Source of the DNA: Streptosporangium carneum
GTDB taxonomy: Bacteria; Actinomycetota; Actinomycetes; Streptosporangiales; Streptosporangiaceae
Direction of reading: 5' to 3'
Length of the DNA: 53,400 nt
NCBI RefSeq assembly: GCF_027922005.1
Contig: NZ_BSEV01000042.1
Location: 1 to 53,400 of the forward strand
Shown here piece after piece: positions 25,906-34,373 of this stretch. The notes under the pieces are model-generated. The model searched no databases. It was not told the origin of the DNA and was given only the letters and a program-made list of their open reading frames with translations. Positions within the stretch are counted from its first letter, which is position 1. Each line of letters opens with the position of its first letter. Made by a program: the position numbers and the translations under genes.

Positions 25906-26856
25906 CTACTCTCCGGTGACGGCGCCGAGGGTGAGGCCGGTGACCAGCCAGCGGCGCACGGCGAGACCGGCGAGCATCATCGGCACGACCACGATCGTGC
26001 CGATCGCGGTGAGCTGCCCCCAGTCGATGCCCGTCTGGGTGACCAGCTGGGAGGCGGCGATGGGCAGCGTCTGGGAGTTCGGCCCCGAGAAGACGACGGC
26101 GAAGGCGTAGTCGTTCCAGGCGAAGACGAGGCACAGCACGAAGGTGGTGACCAGCCCCGACTTGGTCAGCGGGAGGATCACCGTGCGGAAGGCCTGCCAG
26201 CGGGTGCAGCCCGCGACGAGCGCGGACTCCTCCAGGGAGGGGGGCACCTCGGCGAAGAAGGCGCTCATCAGCCAGATGGCGAAGGGCAGGTTGAAGGTCA
26301 GGTAGGCCAGCACCAGACCGGGAATGGAGTCGATCAGGCCGAGCCCGCGGAAGATGAGGAACAGCGGGACCACGATCGCCGCGATGGGCGCCATGCGTGT
26401 CGAGATGATCCAGAAGGCCAGGTGCTTCTTGCCGCGCATCCTGGTCCGGGCCAGGCCGTAGCCGGCGAGCGCGCCCAGGAAGAGCGCGAGCAGCGCGGAG
26501 ATCCCGGCGGCGAGCACGCTGTGCCAGATGTAGGGCCCGAGGTTGTTCGGCCCGCTGAACAGGTTGCGGTAGTTGTCCAGGGTCGGCGCGAACAGGACCT
26601 GCGGCGTGGCCGCGGTGACGTCCGAGCGGTTCTTGAACGACGACAGCAGCATCCACACCAGGGGAATCAGCGTCCAGAGCATGGCGACGGCCAGCAGGAT
26701 CGCCACCGTCCACCGGGAGCGCTTGCTGCTGGCCTCCAGCGGGGACTGCGGCACTCCCGGCGGGGCGGCGGTGACCGCCCGCCCGTTTCCCCGCACGGCC
26801 TGGTCGGCGGTGGTCCGCTGGTGCGCGGACGACGGTGGAGTCATGGAGGTGCTCAT
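25906..26856 (-). CDS. Polyol/sugar ABC transporter permease 2
   Basis: 316 aa, six TM segments, CUT1 MalG-like. The EAA loop reads EESALVAGCTRWQAFRTVILPL in the second half. ATG 26856 overlaps the stop of permease 1 by ATGA, so translation is coupled. The N-terminal 45 residues are a polar cytoplasmic extension. Pairs with permease 1 and the ATPase at 23706. Confidence 0.9.
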   Translation of the reverse strand: MSTSMTPPSSAHQRTTADQAVRGNGRAVTAAPPGVPQSPLEASSKRSRWTVAILLAVAMLWTLIPLVWMLLSSFKNRSDVTAATPQVLFAPTLDNYRNLFSGPNNLGPYIWHSVLAAGISALLALFLGALAGYGLARTRMRGKKHLAFWIISTRMAPIAAIVVPLFLIFRGLGLIDSIPGLVLAYLTFNLPFAIWLMSAFFAEVPPSLEESALVAGCTRWQAFRTVILPLTKSGLVTTFVLCLVFAWNDYAFAVVFSGPNSQTLPIAASQLVTQTGIDWGQLTAIGTIVVVPMMLAGLAVRRWLVTGLTLGAVTGE

Positions 26857-27788
26857 CGGGTCAACCCCCTGGTGTCCAGAAGCCTGACGAAGGTACGGGC
26901 GATGAAGATCGAGAAGGCCAGCATCGCCAGACCGATGGCGGCGGCGTACCCGAAGTCGAAGAAGCGGAACGCCGTCTCGTACAGCCGGATGGGAACGATC
27001 TTGGTCGCGTCCGCGGGGCCGCCGTTCGTGGTGACCCAGATGATGTCGAAGTAGCGGATGGCGTCCATCGAACGGATGAGCAGCGCGACGAGCAGCACGT
27101 TGGAGATCGCCGGGAAGATGATGTACCGGAACGTCATCCAGGCCGGTGCGCCGTCGACCGCGGCCGCCTCGCGCACCGACTGCGGCACGCTCGACAGGCC
27201 CGCCAGGGTGATCAGGGCGATCAGCGGGGTCCACTCCCACACGTCCATCAGCACGACGGCGGCGAAGGCGCTGGTCGGGCTGCCCAGGATGTCGCCGGTG
27301 TAGCCGAGGGAGCGCAGCACCCAGGCGTACAGGCCGAAGGTGGAGTCGGTGAGGTAACGGCCCAGCAGGCCGACGATCACCGGCGCGGCGAACATCGGCA
27401 GCAGCAGGAGGCTGAGCAGGATGTTGCGGCCGCGCAGCACCCGGTACAGGCACAGGGCGATGCCCACCCCCAGGACCATCTCCAGCCCGACGGTCAGCAC
27501 GAAGTAGACGACCGTGCGCAACCATGACATCCACATGTCGGCGTCGGTGAGGAAGCGCACCCAGTTGGCGAGGCCCACCGCGTCGAGCCGCACCCCGCCC
27601 AGCAGCCGGACCCGTGAGAAGCTCATCGCGATCAACGCGAAGAAGGGCACGATCGACAGCGCGGCCAGCAGGATCAGGCCGGGTGTCATCATCCTGCCCT
27701 CGAAGCCGTACCTCGGCTCCCTGGGGGCGAGACTCTCCGGGCCCGCGGGTCTGCGGAGCACCGGTGAGGAATCCGCGACGTGCGTCAT
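26853..27788 (-). CDS. Polyol/sugar ABC transporter permease 1
   Basis: 311 aa, six TM segments, MalF-like CUT1 permease. EAA loop PQSVREAAAVDGAPAWMTFRYIIFPAI near residue 205. ATG 27788 lies one base before the stop of the binding-protein gene (27789), and the 3' end overlaps permease 2 by 4 nt, so the three genes form one operon. Confidence 0.92.
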   Translation of the reverse strand: MTHVADSSPVLRRPAGPESLAPREPRYGFEGRMMTPGLILLAALSIVPFFALIAMSFSRVRLLGGVRLDAVGLANWVRFLTDADMWMSWLRTVVYFVLTVGLEMVLGVGIALCLYRVLRGRNILLSLLLLPMFAAPVIVGLLGRYLTDSTFGLYAWVLRSLGYTGDILGSPTSAFAAVVLMDVWEWTPLIALITLAGLSSVPQSVREAAAVDGAPAWMTFRYIIFPAISNVLLVALLIRSMDAIRYFDIIWVTTNGGPADATKIVPIRLYETAFRFFDFGYAAAIGLAMLAFSIFIARTFVRLLDTRGLTR

Positions 27789-29252
27789 CTAGGCCACCCA
27801 CCCTCGTGCCACGATCCGGTCCACCCGCTCCTTCATCGAGCGCATCGCCTCCTCGGGCGAGACCCGCTCGGTGAGCATCCGGGACAGCTGGGTGAAGATC
27901 GCGGTGTTGCACTCGTTCCACATCGGGATCTTGGGGCGGAGCCCGATCTTGTCAGGTTGCCAGGCCTGCCGCACCGCGGCGGCGGTGAGCATGTTGGGCA
28001 TCGTCGAGGGCCGCTTCTCGGCCGCGCGGACCTCCGGCAGTTCGTACACCGAGGTGCGCGTGGGCGTGCCCCCGCCCGCCTTGCTCTTGAGGTTGGTCAG
28101 CTGCGTCTGCGGCGAGGTCGCCCAGACGAGGAACAGCCAGGCCGCGCCGCGCTCGTGGGACAGCGTGTTCGCGCTGATCCCCACCCCCGTGCCGCCGTAC
28201 ATGTTGGCCGTGCCCGCGGGCCCCTTCGGCAGCGGCGCGTAGTCGACCTTGCCGGGCAGCACCTGCTCGTTGCTGGCCGCGAACTCGTGCCAGTTCGGGC
28301 ACATCGCGAGCCTGCCCCCGCGGAACGCCGCACCGACGCCGTCCCAGTCCCACGTCGTGGAGCCGGGGTCGGCGATGGCGAGCAGCCGCTGGTAGAACTC
28401 GGCGCCGGCGATCGCGGCCGCGGAGTCGAGCCTGCTCGGCCCGGGATCCCGTGACCCCATCCGCCCGACCTGCCGGCCGTTGTCGAAGTAGTCGCCGCCG
28501 TACGACCAGAGCACGTTGCTGAAGTCGTTCATCAGGGAGTCGTGCTGACGCGCCTGGTGCCCGGTGCCGTACAGGACGTCCGCCTTGGCGTTCTTGTTGA
28601 ACCACTGGGCGATCCCGTAGTACTCCTCCCAGGTTCTGTCACCGCCCGGGGTCGGGTCGAACCCGAGGTCGTTCGCCATGCGGTCGCGGTATTTGTCGAA
28701 CAGGTCGCGCCGGTACTGCCAGATCATCGTCGGCGCGTCGTACGGCAGGGCGTAGATCGGCCCCGGCTCGACGAACCGGCCCGCGGCGTCCAGCTGGGTG
28801 GGGATGAAGTCCCCGACGCCGCCGGGCAGATCGGGCAGGTTCCGATCGGCCTGCAGTGTGCGCAGGTCCACCAGCCCCCGCTGGTAGGGGGCGAGCACCT
28901 GGTAGGGGTCGGCGTAGATCACCTGGTACTGCGCCCGCCCCGAGGCCAGGTCCAGGGCGACCCGCTGGACCAGCGCGGTCAGCTCGAGCGTCACGATGTT
29001 GACGTTGATCCCCGTCAGGTCGGTGAACGGGCTCAGGTCAGCGGCGATGGCCGCGGTGGGGGCGGTGTTCTCCGAGATGAAGTTCAGGGTGGCGCCCCTG
29101 AACTGGCGCCACTGGTCGACGCCGACGGTTTGCGGCGCGTCGCCCCGTGACGCGCAGGAGCTCAGGCCCGCGGTCAGGGTCAACGACGCCCCCGTGGCCA
29201 GCGCTCCGCGAAGGAAGTCGCGCCTGCTCGGCTGGGATGAATGGCAGTCCAC
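27789..29252 (-). CDS. Extracellular solute-binding lipoprotein (Tat-exported)
   Basis: 487 aa. Twin-arginine signal S9-R-R-D-F-L14, hydrophobic core and lipobox L30-S-S-C33, so the protein is folded before Tat export and anchored by lipid. The rest fits a sugar-binding protein of family 1 (YIYADPYQVLAPYQ, then a QYRRDLFDKY helix, GRLAMCPNWHEF). GTG 29252 is preferred because AGGAGG (29269-29264) lies 11 nt upstream; GTG 29264 would overlap the site. Delivers a polyol or sugar to the permeases. Unusually long (about 50 residues above typical). Confidence 0.88.
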   Translation of the reverse strand: MDCHSSQPSRRDFLRGALATGASLTLTAGLSSCASRGDAPQTVGVDQWRQFRGATLNFISENTAPTAAIAADLSPFTDLTGINVNIVTLELTALVQRVALDLASGRAQYQVIYADPYQVLAPYQRGLVDLRTLQADRNLPDLPGGVGDFIPTQLDAAGRFVEPGPIYALPYDAPTMIWQYRRDLFDKYRDRMANDLGFDPTPGGDRTWEEYYGIAQWFNKNAKADVLYGTGHQARQHDSLMNDFSNVLWSYGGDYFDNGRQVGRMGSRDPGPSRLDSAAAIAGAEFYQRLLAIADPGSTTWDWDGVGAAFRGGRLAMCPNWHEFAASNEQVLPGKVDYAPLPKGPAGTANMYGGTGVGISANTLSHERGAAWLFLVWATSPQTQLTNLKSKAGGGTPTRTSVYELPEVRAAEKRPSTMPNMLTAAAVRQAWQPDKIGLRPKIPMWNECNTAIFTQLSRMLTERVSPEEAMRSMKERVDRIVARGWVA

Positions 29253-29297
29253 TGTCCACTGCACCTCCTGACATCGCAGGTAAGGGCAACGAAAACA

Positions 29298-29326
29298 GAT
29301 TTATCTCGCAGAAATAACAATGTAAA
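29298..29326 (-). promoter_or_regulatory. Promoter of the polyol transporter operon
   Basis: On the minus strand TTTACA (29326-29321) and TAAATC (29303-29298) are spaced by 17 nt in a 130-bp AT-rich island (29265-29395). TGTAAACG over the -35 resembles one half of LacI-family sites (TGTAAACG/CGTTTACA), though the other half is poor. Start near 29292 gives a leader of about 40 nt. Prediction only. Confidence 0.5.
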
Positions 29327-29395
29327 CGTATATGTGATATTTTCTATAAAAAAATACGAAGTTTTGGCTTTATTCGGCGAGTGAAAATCACCGGC

Positions 29396-30877
29396 TCACG
29401 GACGTTCCCGCACGAGTTCCCGCACCGTCGCGAGAGCGCCGTCGGCGTGCAGCGACCCGAGCGCGCGGAGGTACGGCGCGACGAACCGCCCGTCGTCGGC
29501 GAGGTCTCCGAAGAGGTCCCGGTTCTCGACGAACGCCGTCGGACGTTCGCGCTGCGCCTTCGCCGCGGCCGTCAACCGGTCCTTCAGCCGGTCGACGATC
29601 TCGATCGGCTCCCCCGCCTCGTCGGTCCCCTCGGCGTAGCGCGCCCAGCTGGCCACCACGGCGGCCGCCCGGGTGACCTCGCCCCCCTGGGCCAGCCGCT
29701 CGCGCACGACGGGAAGCACCCATTTGGGGATCCGGTCCGACGACTCGGCGCACAGCCTCGCGAGCGTGTCGCGCACCTCGGGGTTGGAGAACCGCTCGAC
29801 GAGGGTTCGCTTGTAGACGTCCAGGTCGATGCCCGGCACCGGCATGAGGGTCGGCGTGGCCTCGACGTCCATGTAGTCGAGGAGGAAGGCCGCGATCGCG
29901 GGGTCGGACGCCGCCTCGTGCGCGTAGCGGTACCCGCCGAGGTAGCCGAAGTAGCACAGCGCCTGGTGACCCGCGTTCAGCAGGCGCAGCTTCATCAGCT
30001 CGTACGGCTCCACGTCCGCCACGACCTGCACCCCCGCCTCCTCGAAGGGCGGGCGTCCCGCGGGGAAGCCCTCCTCGAGCACCCACTGGGTGAACGGCTC
30101 GCAGACGACCGGCCAGGCGTCCTCGACGCCGAACCGCTCGGCCACGGCCTGGCGGTCCTGGTCGGTGGTGACGGGGGTGATGCGGTCGACCATGGAGTTG
30201 GGGAAGGCGACGGCGTCCTCCATCCAGGCGGCGAGATCGGGGTCGGCGAGCCTGGCGAACGCCGTGAAGGCGCGGCGCGCGACGTCCCCGTTCCCCTGGA
30301 TGTTGTCGCAGGACATGACGGTGAACGGGGCGACCCCCCTGGCGCGCCTGCGGCGCAGCGCCTCGGCGACGAACCCGAAGACCGTGGCCGGGACCGCGCC
30401 CCGCGCCAGGTCGGCGCGGACGCCGGGGTCGTCGGCGTCGAACTCCCCGGTGACGGGGTGGATGGCGTAGCCGCCCTCGGTCACCGTGAGCGACACGATC
30501 CGCACCCCCGGGTCCGCCATCCTCTCGAGGACCGCCTCCGGGTCGTCCGGGGCGAAGAGGTACTCGACGATCGACCCGATGACGCGGGCCTCACGTGTGC
30601 CGTCCGGGTGCTTCAGCACGAGCGTGTAGAGCCCGTCCTGGGCGGCCAGCGCGTCCCGCATCCGCGCGTCGCCGGGCAGCAGCCCCACACCGCAGATCGC
30701 CCAGTCGTGCGCCAGGCCGTCGTTCATCAGCCGGTCGACGTACATCGCCTGGTGCGCGCGGTGGAACCCGCCCACCCCGAAGTGGACGATGCCGACCGTG
30801 AGCTTCGAGCGGTCGTAGGAGGGGGCCGCGACCTCCACGGGAAGGGCTCCTGCTGTTTCCTGCGTCAGCGCGATCAC
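29396..30877 (-). CDS. Mannitol 2-dehydrogenase / fructuronate reductase family
   Basis: 493 aa long-chain polyol dehydrogenase. N-terminal FGVGGFHRAHQAMYVDRL (NAD-binding) and the catalytic signature K-L-R-L-L-N-A-G-H (KxxxxNxxH) in the C-terminal domain. Converts mannitol (or arabitol) to fructose (or xylulose) with NAD. GTG 30877 has GGAGGAG about 12 nt upstream. First gene of the leftward polyol block, 131 nt before the binding protein, whose own promoter lies in that gap. Family is clear; exact substrate is not. Confidence 0.9.
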   Translation of the reverse strand: MIALTQETAGALPVEVAAPSYDRSKLTVGIVHFGVGGFHRAHQAMYVDRLMNDGLAHDWAICGVGLLPGDARMRDALAAQDGLYTLVLKHPDGTREARVIGSIVEYLFAPDDPEAVLERMADPGVRIVSLTVTEGGYAIHPVTGEFDADDPGVRADLARGAVPATVFGFVAEALRRRRARGVAPFTVMSCDNIQGNGDVARRAFTAFARLADPDLAAWMEDAVAFPNSMVDRITPVTTDQDRQAVAERFGVEDAWPVVCEPFTQWVLEEGFPAGRPPFEEAGVQVVADVEPYELMKLRLLNAGHQALCYFGYLGGYRYAHEAASDPAIAAFLLDYMDVEATPTLMPVPGIDLDVYKRTLVERFSNPEVRDTLARLCAESSDRIPKWVLPVVRERLAQGGEVTRAAAVVASWARYAEGTDEAGEPIEIVDRLKDRLTAAAKAQRERPTAFVENRDLFGDLADDGRFVAPYLRALGSLHADGALATVRELVRERP

Positions 30878-31021
30878 GTCACCGGTCTCCTCCCCAGAGG
30901 CGTTCCCGCTTCGTCTCTACGCCCAGCATGACCGGCTCCGGCAGTTCCGGAGACCCAAAGTTTCGGCACGGCATCCCCTTCCCCCGGTAAGCCCCCCTCC
31001 ACGGCCCGGGTGCGAAGGGCG

Positions 31022-31369
31022 TCAGCGGTGGCCCAGCACGTTGACCACCCGGCCGCCGGGGTCGCGCACGAAGAACCGGCGCACGCCCCACTCCTCGTCC
31101 CGCGGAGGGAACACGATCTCCGCGCCACCGTCCCGCATGACCGCGTAGGCCGCGTCCACGTCGTCCACCTCGACGCTCAGGTCAGGGGTGACCGGCGCGG
31201 TCCTGTCGGCGGCCATGAAGCTGATCTGCGCCGCCGGAGCGGACGGCGAGGCGAGCGTCATGATCCAGCCGTGGTTCATGACCTCCTCGAAGCCCAGCAG
31301 GCCGTAGAAGTCCCGGCTCTCCCGCACGGCCTCGGACCGGACGTTGGGCACGACGCGGCGAACAGTCAT
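31022..31369 (-). CDS. VOC-family (glyoxalase/bleomycin-resistance fold) protein
   Basis: 115 aa, one VOC module pair. RESRDFYGLLGFEE and DLSVEVDDVDAAYAVMRDGGA plus a C-terminal VRRFFVRDPGGRVVNVLGH are typical. ATG 31369 follows GGAGGTGTCG. 90 nt after the second VOC gene on the same strand. Metal ligands and substrate cannot be fixed; possible detoxification role. Confidence 0.83.
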   Translation of the reverse strand: MTVRRVVPNVRSEAVRESRDFYGLLGFEEVMNHGWIMTLASPSAPAAQISFMAADRTAPVTPDLSVEVDDVDAAYAVMRDGGAEIVFPPRDEEWGVRRFFVRDPGGRVVNVLGHR

Positions 31370-31459
31370 CGACACCTCCGAGTGAGAACAGACGTCGCTC
31401 CCGGGCTCCCCGGGAGCGCCACGGCGCACCGGCCGCCGTGAACACCCTCCTGACAGGCG

Positions 31460-31870
31460 TCAGCCCCTGCGCGGATGTCCCCGGTAGGTGCCGAAGGACC
31501 ACCGGTTGCCCTCGGGGTCGCGCACGACGAAGTCGCGTGAGCCGTAGTCGGTGTCGTACGGCTCGCGGACCGGACGCGCCCCCGCGGCGACCGCTCTGGC
31601 GAAGACCTCGTCGGGGGCGTCGGTCACGACGTAGGCCCCGAACGTGCCGGGGCTCAGCGGCCACGCGTCGTCCTCGGAGTCGCGCACGCCGCCGAGCATG
31701 ACGCCTCCGCCCTGCGGCCATGACAGCTCCGCGTGGTCGACCCGGTCGCCGTCGCCGTGGACCACGGTCTCCTCGAAGCCGAAGGCCTCGACGAGAAAAC
31801 GGATCAGGCCGCGGGCGTCGTGGGCGCGCAGGGCGGGCCAGACCTGGGGTGATGGTGTGTTGTCCGTCAT
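31460..31870 (-). CDS. VOC-family protein coupled to AraC regulator
   Basis: 136 aa. ARGLIRFLVEAFGFEETVVHGDGDRVDHAEL, then GAYVVTDAPDEVFARAVAAGARPVREP and RDFVVRDPEGNRWSFGTYRG: typical VOC (glyoxalase-like, PhnB-type) pieces. Its ATG (31870) overlaps the AraC stop by ATGA, so both are made together. Substrate unknown. Confidence 0.83.
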   Translation of the reverse strand: MTDNTPSPQVWPALRAHDARGLIRFLVEAFGFEETVVHGDGDRVDHAELSWPQGGGVMLGGVRDSEDDAWPLSPGTFGAYVVTDAPDEVFARAVAAGARPVREPYDTDYGSRDFVVRDPEGNRWSFGTYRGHPRRG

Positions 31871-32745
31871 GCCTGCGAGTCTTCCGCCAGGACGGCGGCC
31901 ATGGCTTGGACGTTTCGGAACTCCTCGGCCAGCCAGCGGCTCGGCGGGCATCCGGCGAGCGCGCCGAACTCCCTGGCCAGGTGCGCCTGGTCGTAGTAGC
32001 CGCACCTGGCGGCCAGCTCCGCCAGGGTGAGGCCGCCCCCTGAGGCGGCCGACCGCTGCAGCAGCCGCCGCGCCCGGTCGAAGCGCACCACCCGCGCCGT
32101 CTCCTTCGGGCGCAGGCCGATCTCGGCCGTGAACCTCCGGCTCAGGTAACGGCCGCTCCAGCCGACCTCGCGGGCCAGCTCGGACACAGGCATGACGCCT
32201 CCGGTCGCCAGCAGGCGCTCCCAGACCCACGCCACCTCGGCGGGCACCGCGGACTCCGCGCGGAGGCGTTCCAGCAGCACGGCGTCGAGCGCGGCGAACC
32301 GCCCGGCCCAGCCTCCGCCCTCGAGCACGCGCCCGCGCAGACGCTCGGCCAGCGGCCCGGCCACGTCCGCCAGGTGCAGGTCGGCCCCGGCGAGCTCCCC
32401 GGCGGGCAGGCCGAGCAGGGCCCGCGCGCCCAGCGGGGTCAGCGCGAGCTGGACACCGGACTGGGACCCGTCATGGGTGATCAGCGCGGGTGTGGTGTGC
32501 AGTCCGCCGACGAGCGCGTCGTAGCGGACCGGGCCCGGCCGCCCGTCGGAGCGCACGGCGAGGACGAGCGGGTCGTCGAGGGTGACGATCAGCGTGAGGT
32601 ACGGCGAGGGCAGTCCGCGGTGGCGGCCCGGCGGCATCCCCGTCTCACGGTAACCGGTGTACCGGACGACGAACGGCCGCAGCTCGGGCGGCGGCTTCCG
32701 GACGACGGACTCGGCCGTGGAGCCGTCCGGGGCGTTCTCGGCCAT
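31867..32745 (-). CDS. AraC-family transcriptional regulator
   Basis: 292 aa. C-terminal double HTH: MPVSELAREVGWSGRYLSRRF and LTLAELAARCGYYDQAHLAREF, as in AraC/XylS proteins. N-terminal 180 residues resemble the DUF6597-type sensor found in small-molecule AraC regulators. ATG 32745 follows GGAGGGAGCG. Last 4 nt overlap the VOC gene; 36 nt after the alpha/beta hydrolase. Probably senses a compound handled by these neighbours. Confidence 0.87.
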   Translation of the reverse strand: MAENAPDGSTAESVVRKPPPELRPFVVRYTGYRETGMPPGRHRGLPSPYLTLIVTLDDPLVLAVRSDGRPGPVRYDALVGGLHTTPALITHDGSQSGVQLALTPLGARALLGLPAGELAGADLHLADVAGPLAERLRGRVLEGGGWAGRFAALDAVLLERLRAESAVPAEVAWVWERLLATGGVMPVSELAREVGWSGRYLSRRFTAEIGLRPKETARVVRFDRARRLLQRSAASGGGLTLAELAARCGYYDQAHLAREFGALAGCPPSRWLAEEFRNVQAMAAVLAEDSQA

Positions 32746-32781
32746 TCGGCGCTCCCTCCCGGCGAGCCTTCTTCACGCGGA

Positions 32782-33525
32782 TCAGGCGAGGAAACCGAGG
32801 ATGAGGGCGGTGATCTCCTCAGGCCGCTCCATGCCGGGCAGGTGCCCCGCCCAGGGCAGTTCGACCGGCGTCGCAGAAGGCAGCGCGGCCGCCAGGTGAC
32901 GAGCCGACGCCCGGAAGTAGGGCAGGTCGTGCGCCCCGCTCACCACCAGCGCCGGCGCCGTCACCACCGCCAGGTCGATCTCCTGCTCCAGCTGCGACGG
33001 CTCGGGGTCGGCGGCGAGCTGCGCCTCGAAGGCGTGACGCTGCATCTCCCCCAGCCGGGCGCGGGTCGTCTCGTCCGCCTCGGGACCGAGCCAGGTCCGG
33101 ACGTTCAGCCCGACCGCCGCCTCGACCTCCCCCGCCTCCAGCAGCCGGTCCTCCTCGGCCCCGAACTCCTCCAGGTCGGGGGTGGCCTCGAGCCCGCAGC
33201 CCGCGTTGAGCAGCACCAGCCGGGTGACCAGGCCGGGGTGGGCGGTCGCCAGCTCCAGCGCCACGCGCCCGCCGTAGGAGGAGCCGACCAGGGCGACCTG
33301 GCTCAGGTCGAGGGCGGCGAGCAGTTCGGCGACGTCGCCGGGATCGGAGTACGGCTTCTCCGCGGCGTACGGCGTTCGGCCGTATCCCCGCAGGTCAGGA
33401 CGGATCACCCGGAAGCGAGCCGTCAGAGCCTCCCACTGCGGGTCCCACATCCGCGAGTCGGCGGCGCTGGAGTGCAGCAGCACCACCGGGCTTCCCGTGC
33501 CCTCGTCGTCGAACACCAGCGTCAT
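32782..33525 (-). CDS. Alpha/beta-hydrolase
   Basis: 247 aa. Nucleophile elbow GSSYGG (S in the middle), oxyanion HSSAADSRMW near residue 18, acid in SGAHD and the final His in GHLPGMERPEEI. The 3-oxoadipate-enol-lactonase-like or esterase group fits. ATG 33525 overlaps the LysE stop by ATGA. Substrate unknown. Confidence 0.86.
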   Translation of the reverse strand: MTLVFDDEGTGSPVVLLHSSAADSRMWDPQWEALTARFRVIRPDLRGYGRTPYAAEKPYSDPGDVAELLAALDLSQVALVGSSYGGRVALELATAHPGLVTRLVLLNAGCGLEATPDLEEFGAEEDRLLEAGEVEAAVGLNVRTWLGPEADETTRARLGEMQRHAFEAQLAADPEPSQLEQEIDLAVVTAPALVVSGAHDLPYFRASARHLAAALPSATPVELPWAGHLPGMERPEEITALILGFLA

Positions 33526-34220
33526 CGGGCCTCCACCGCCAGTCGCAGACCGAAACCGATCAACAGCACGCCGGAGACCGCCTCCAGGCGGCGGCGCACG
33601 ACCGCCCTGTTGAAGATCAACTTAGCGCGCGCCACCATCCAGACGAACACGGCGTACCAGACGATGTCCACGAGCACCCAGACCACCGCCAGCAGGGTCA
33701 GCGTCAGCGGCACGTTCGCTCCGCCGGGAACGAACTGCGGCAGGAACGACATCGCGAACACGGCCGCCTTCGGGTTGGCCAGGCAGGTGCTGAATCCCAG
33801 CAGGTAGGACCGGCGCCGTCCGCCGCGCTCCTCCCCCGGCCCGCCGCCCGTCTCCTGCCCGGCGACGGCCGCGGCCCTCCCTCCGCCCGGTCCCGCGTCG
33901 CCCCCTCCGGAGCCGTCCCGTTCCGGGCTGTCCCGTCCCGTCCGCCAGGCGTTCCTGAGCGACTGGACCCCCATGAAGACCAGGAAGGCCGCGCCCGCGA
34001 CCCGCATGACGTCGTAGGCCACCTCGGAGGCCAGGACGAGCGCCGACAGGCCGAACGCGGCGGCGAGCCCCCACAGCAGGATGCCCGTCTCGTTGCCCAG
34101 CGTCGCGGCCATGCCCGAACCGCGCCCCTCGCGCAGGGTCTGCCGCAGGATCACCGCGGTGCTGGCCCCCGGGATCATGGCGATCAGGAAGCAGGAGCCG
34201 ACGAAGGCGAGAAGGAACAT
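33522..34220 (-). CDS. LysE/RhtB-family exporter
   Basis: 232 aa. IPGASTAVILRQTLREGRG and CLANPKAAVFAMSFLPQF are the family signatures; six hydrophobic segments. The central cytoplasmic loop is long and Gly-rich (about 45 residues), unlike the two LysE genes at 12.8-14.2 kb. ATG 34220 is preferred to an ATG at 34256 that adds a polar stretch. Its stop overlaps the hydrolase start, so export and hydrolysis may be linked. Confidence 0.84.
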   Translation of the reverse strand: MFLLAFVGSCFLIAMIPGASTAVILRQTLREGRGSGMAATLGNETGILLWGLAAAFGLSALVLASEVAYDVMRVAGAAFLVFMGVQSLRNAWRTGRDSPERDGSGGGDAGPGGGRAAAVAGQETGGGPGEERGGRRRSYLLGFSTCLANPKAAVFAMSFLPQFVPGGANVPLTLTLLAVVWVLVDIVWYAVFVWMVARAKLIFNRAVVRRRLEAVSGVLLIGFGLRLAVEAR

Positions 34221-34373
34221 GTCGTCATCGTGCCCGGGTGGCTCCGGCCCCCGCAATCGGTTAACCCGGCGCGCCGCCCGCCTTCACCGGACGAATCAGA
34301 CCACGAGGAGACGCGAGGGGATCCGTGCGGCGGGCGGAGAGCGCCGACTCGCTGGTGGACCTGTTCATCCGGC

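Noticed and set aside
34274..34337. 9-bp inverted repeat after the LAL gene
   Set aside because: Loop of 46 nt makes a terminator doubtful.
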